Shown in pieces: positions 61,455 through 64,000 of a DNA stretch of 64,000 bases (positions are counted from its first letter, which is position 1; each line of letters opens with the position of its first letter). Both the position numbers and the translations under genes were made by a program. The notes under the pieces were generated by a model that was given only the letters and a program-made list of their open reading frames with translations, searched no databases and was not told where the DNA came from. Origin of the DNA: Ceratobasidium sp. AG-K (taxonomy: Eukaryota > Basidiomycota > Agaricomycetes > Cantharellales > Ceratobasidiaceae); the NCBI GenBank assembly GCA_037039685.1, contig JAWNGF010000004.1, forward strand, positions 3,534,001 through 3,598,000, given 5' to 3'.

Positions 61455-62398
61455 CCCGGGTGTGAATACCCCGGCGCATACACACGTGTGGTTCATTTCC
61501 CCCTTCTTCACGTCTAGAGGCTTGCTTGGCACCATTTATCGGGTCCTGAAACTAATTTGCGGAAGTTTGGCGTCACGTATATGTATCGGGGAACTGGTGA
61601 TTTCGTTATGTATTCTTCCATGGATTTCTTCTCACCATTCTAATCAATACGCGGGCTCCTGTAATCTGTCCTTCTAATCACCTATTTGACACGCATGTAT
61701 TCCAGAAGCTTTTGTTCACTTCAGTGATCACACCCCTTAAAACTTGAAACTTTGATCTTGACTACAAATATTGCCGCCAATGTAGGTGACAGCAAGATCG
61801 GTCGGGCTATTCCGAGGTTGACAAAAATTGTCTCTTGAGGATTTGTGTGTACGTTCTATACCCCAAACTCCTTCCTTTTGGGACACGCCTCCAAGCGAGT
61901 CAAGCCAACCTCTTCACAGGGCACTTGGCTTTGAATAAGGAGTTAACCGGATGGCTCTCGAGTAATCTTGGAACAACAAAACAAGTCGATTGGAATGCGT
62001 CATGTGAGTCAGAATCTTGCGGACTGAACGGACACTAAATTCGAAAAAAGGTCTTATGGCTCTGGTTGATTCGGGTAGTAGATGGTTCTGATTTGCGGGG
62101 TCCTGCATGCTTGCACCCACCTAACTGTCAATTTCCTGTTTGGCTGGTTTCTTTCTCGGCCCGGTTTGACCTCGTGTTCATGTGGCTCGTTAAATATGTA
62201 TTTTTTTTTTATATTTTTATAAAAATGCGTCACTCTAAATTTCCAGTGGCTGGTGGCCAAACACACTTGCCAAAATTACGTTGGGGAGCTGGTGAAGCCA
62301 AAGACTTGGATCGCTTGGTGAGCCGCGGAAACCGAAGATACCAAGCAATAACATATATATTCTCATCTCGTCATAAACTAGGATACAGCAAGTGAGCT
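61455..62398. other. intergenic
   Basis: No gene is seen. The stretch includes a long T-rich tract at 62198-62225 (T10 then ATA/TTTTA). It holds the 3' ends of the two flanking convergent genes. Confidence 0.5.
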
Positions 62399-63194
62399 CT
62401 ACCAAAGATTGTGGCCGAGAATGAAGTCAACGTTGAGTTTGACGCAAACTAAGTCCTTGTCGCTGGAGTCGTAAGCCTTGACGTCGACCACGAACTTGGC
62501 TATTAGGATTCAGTCAGCCAATCTTCTCGCGAGTGAGTTGAAACCAACGTACCGCGCGGAATTTCCTTAGGCAGAGCGACAGTTTGTACGACTTTGTGCT
62601 CTCCCTTGGAGATAGGACATTGAATGGTTGCATTTGCGTTTCGACTTGATACCCGTAGCTGTCAGGAGAGTCGTCACATCTTAAATGGATTGACTCACGC
62701 TTCCTCGCAGATGTCAAACTCCTTTTGAAGGAGCTTGATTAAGCCAAGTTTTACGGTAACGTCCGCATAAGCTCCTTCCTATCCAACGGCAAGATTTTAA
62801 GTCTGGAGCGTGTACAAACAAGGATTGTTGAGCGTACCTTAATTTCCTCATCGGCCGTGGCAATAACAGTGATGGTCAAATTCTGACTATTAGGTTATGA
62901 GCCACAAGCAGGAATCGGATAAAGGAAAGATAACGCACCCGGGCTTGGGTGGGTCGGGACTGACCTCCAGCGACTTGATGTGAATGCCATCGCTAGGCAA
63001 TCCTGAGCAATGTCATTACCACTACTCGGGTAATTTTCTATTAAACGACTCACCACAGTCCGTCCAAGACCACCTACTCTGCGTAAAAATGGGAGATTCT
63101 CCATTCAGGGTCAAGTCCGGGCGAGCAAGAGACAGCCTGAGACAGCGAGAGGGAACATTACAGTGGCGAGGAGAGAAAGTTTCAGGAAAATCAT
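62399..63194 (-). CDS. ML-domain phosphatidylglycerol/phosphatidylinositol transfer protein, with apparent frameshift
   Basis: The conserved body reads PDLTLNGESPIFTQSRWSWT, DCGLPSDGIHIKSLEVSPDP, then NLTITVIATADEEIKEG, GAYADVTVKLGLIKLLQKEF, DICEEA, ATIQCPISKGEHKVVQTVAL, PKEIPRAKFVVDVKAYDSSD and LVCVKLNVDF. This is the ML (MD-2/NPC2-like) fold of fungal PG/PI transfer proteins, secreted or vacuolar-lumen sterol and phospholipid carriers, with the family's paired cysteines. A good signal peptide, MIFLKLSLLATVMFPLAVSG, starts at 63194, but it lies one base out of frame with the body (77 nucleotides separate the first bases). No canonical intron fits between them. The gene may carry a one-base deletion, or the consensus may be wrong. 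The stop is at 62399. Confidence 0.85.
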
Positions 63195-64000
63195 TCTGGA
63201 AGAGTCGTGGGCGGTGGTGGCAGGAGGTGAGCGGGGCTTGCGAACGAACACCCGATGACGAGTGGCGGGGAGATGACATAATTTGGACCGATGATTCAAC
63301 AGCAGTAAATGTACACAAACACTGTAAGCGCCGGGTTAAACCCATGAAGTCGGGCACCCACACCTCCCTCGAGCGCGCCCTTGAGTGGCGCGAAATTAAG
63401 TCAAATAGACTCACCCATAGGGAGAGATGGTTATATTATACTAATCCATTGATTAATAGTAAAACGTTGAGTGTTGAAAAAAGCGACAAATTATACGTGG
63501 TTATTCGGTGCCCGCCTACCTCGGTAATTATGTGATAGTAGGCTACGATTATCCATGGGGTCAGAGGAGCGCTATGTGGGTACTTTGAGGTTTGGCTTTG
63601 TTGCTTCTAATGTTACCCCTGACACCGCCATCTCACCCTGGCACTCTGGTTCGCGCGTTTTTGAGCTTGGGTGCGTCGAGTTTGTTGCTCGTACTCGCTC
63701 AGTTGTTGGTTTACTGTATGGAATTATTCCGGGGGATCGCATCTCCTCGTTACCTCGATATCCGTTTTATGGGTTGTTTTTCGTACTATAGATCGGACGG
63801 ATATATGCGCCCTCGACACAGAAAACGAACCATTAGTTTGCTTCCGGACCATCATTTTTACATTCTTAATCCCTGATTTCTTAAGATCCGCATATACTCT
63901 AAATTGACTTCATTTCATTCACCTTTCACTTGTAGACGAAGGTAACGCATAGAGTTTTAAGTTGCGTATCAATCAGATACTACATTAATGTTCTCGAGCC
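63195..64000. other. window end, no gene recognised
   Basis: Only motif-free short frames, mostly antisense or upstream to the ML gene. I see no tRNA or repeat. Confidence 0.45.

Overview
The window is nuclear DNA of a filamentous basidiomycete. Nearly every gene is split by short GT-AG introns of about 50-65 bases. A divergent HD1/HD2 homeodomain mating-type gene pair is present, along with families typical of Agaricomycetes: secreted tyrosinase, F-box/LRR expansions and a DUF7721-like protein. The style resembles Ceratobasidiaceae (Rhizoctonia-like), but that placement is inference. Gene models were built by reading frames and splice sites by eye. For HD1-A, HD1-B, HD2, tyrosinase, the HIUase, the 19.7 kb gene and RPB2 the summed exons give intact reading frames.

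Region 1 (1-16.2 kb) is the HD mating-type (A/b-like) locus. HD1-B (minus, 13184-10168) and HD2 (plus, 13938-16161) are divergently transcribed from a 753-base intergenic region. A second HD1 gene, HD1-A (minus, 4429-1218), lies about 9 kb away with no HD2 partner. A secreted tyrosinase (8291-9492) and 3.9 kb of gene-poor DNA lie between the two HD1 genes. The two HD1 proteins differ at only 2 of 155 residues across the homeodomain and the segment after it, while the N-terminal specificity regions and the Q/P/S-rich tails have diverged. This points to duplication plus gene conversion.

Region 2 (16.2-27.5 kb) is loosely packed. It holds a 5-hydroxyisourate hydrolase (ureide pathway), a lineage-specific Ser-rich basic protein, a LEA-like stress protein with a CRE-type palindrome upstream, and a C2H2 zinc-finger protein.

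Region 3 (27.5-37 kb) is housekeeping DNA: RPB2 (12 exons, 1225 aa), sorting nexin Snx4/Atg24 tail-to-tail with it, a divergent LYR-motif protein and an F-box protein.

Region 4 (37-46 kb) holds a DUF7721-like Gly/Gln-rich protein, a 4-TM membrane protein, epsilon-COP, a FAM32A-like protein and a TMEM115-like Golgi membrane protein with a GC-AG intron.

Region 5 (46-64 kb) holds an ISWI-accessory (RSF1/CECR2-like) protein, two divergent F-box/LRR genes, then mitochondrial NAD(P) transhydrogenase followed in tandem by mitochondrial aspartate aminotransferase. A Pro/Ser-rich acidic protein and a secreted ML-domain lipid-transfer protein close the window.

Three genes (LYR protein, epsilon-COP, ML protein) each show one apparent missing base in otherwise well-conserved coding sequence. 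This fits consensus errors or independent decay. Three genes appear to have a first coding exon consisting of the ATG alone.
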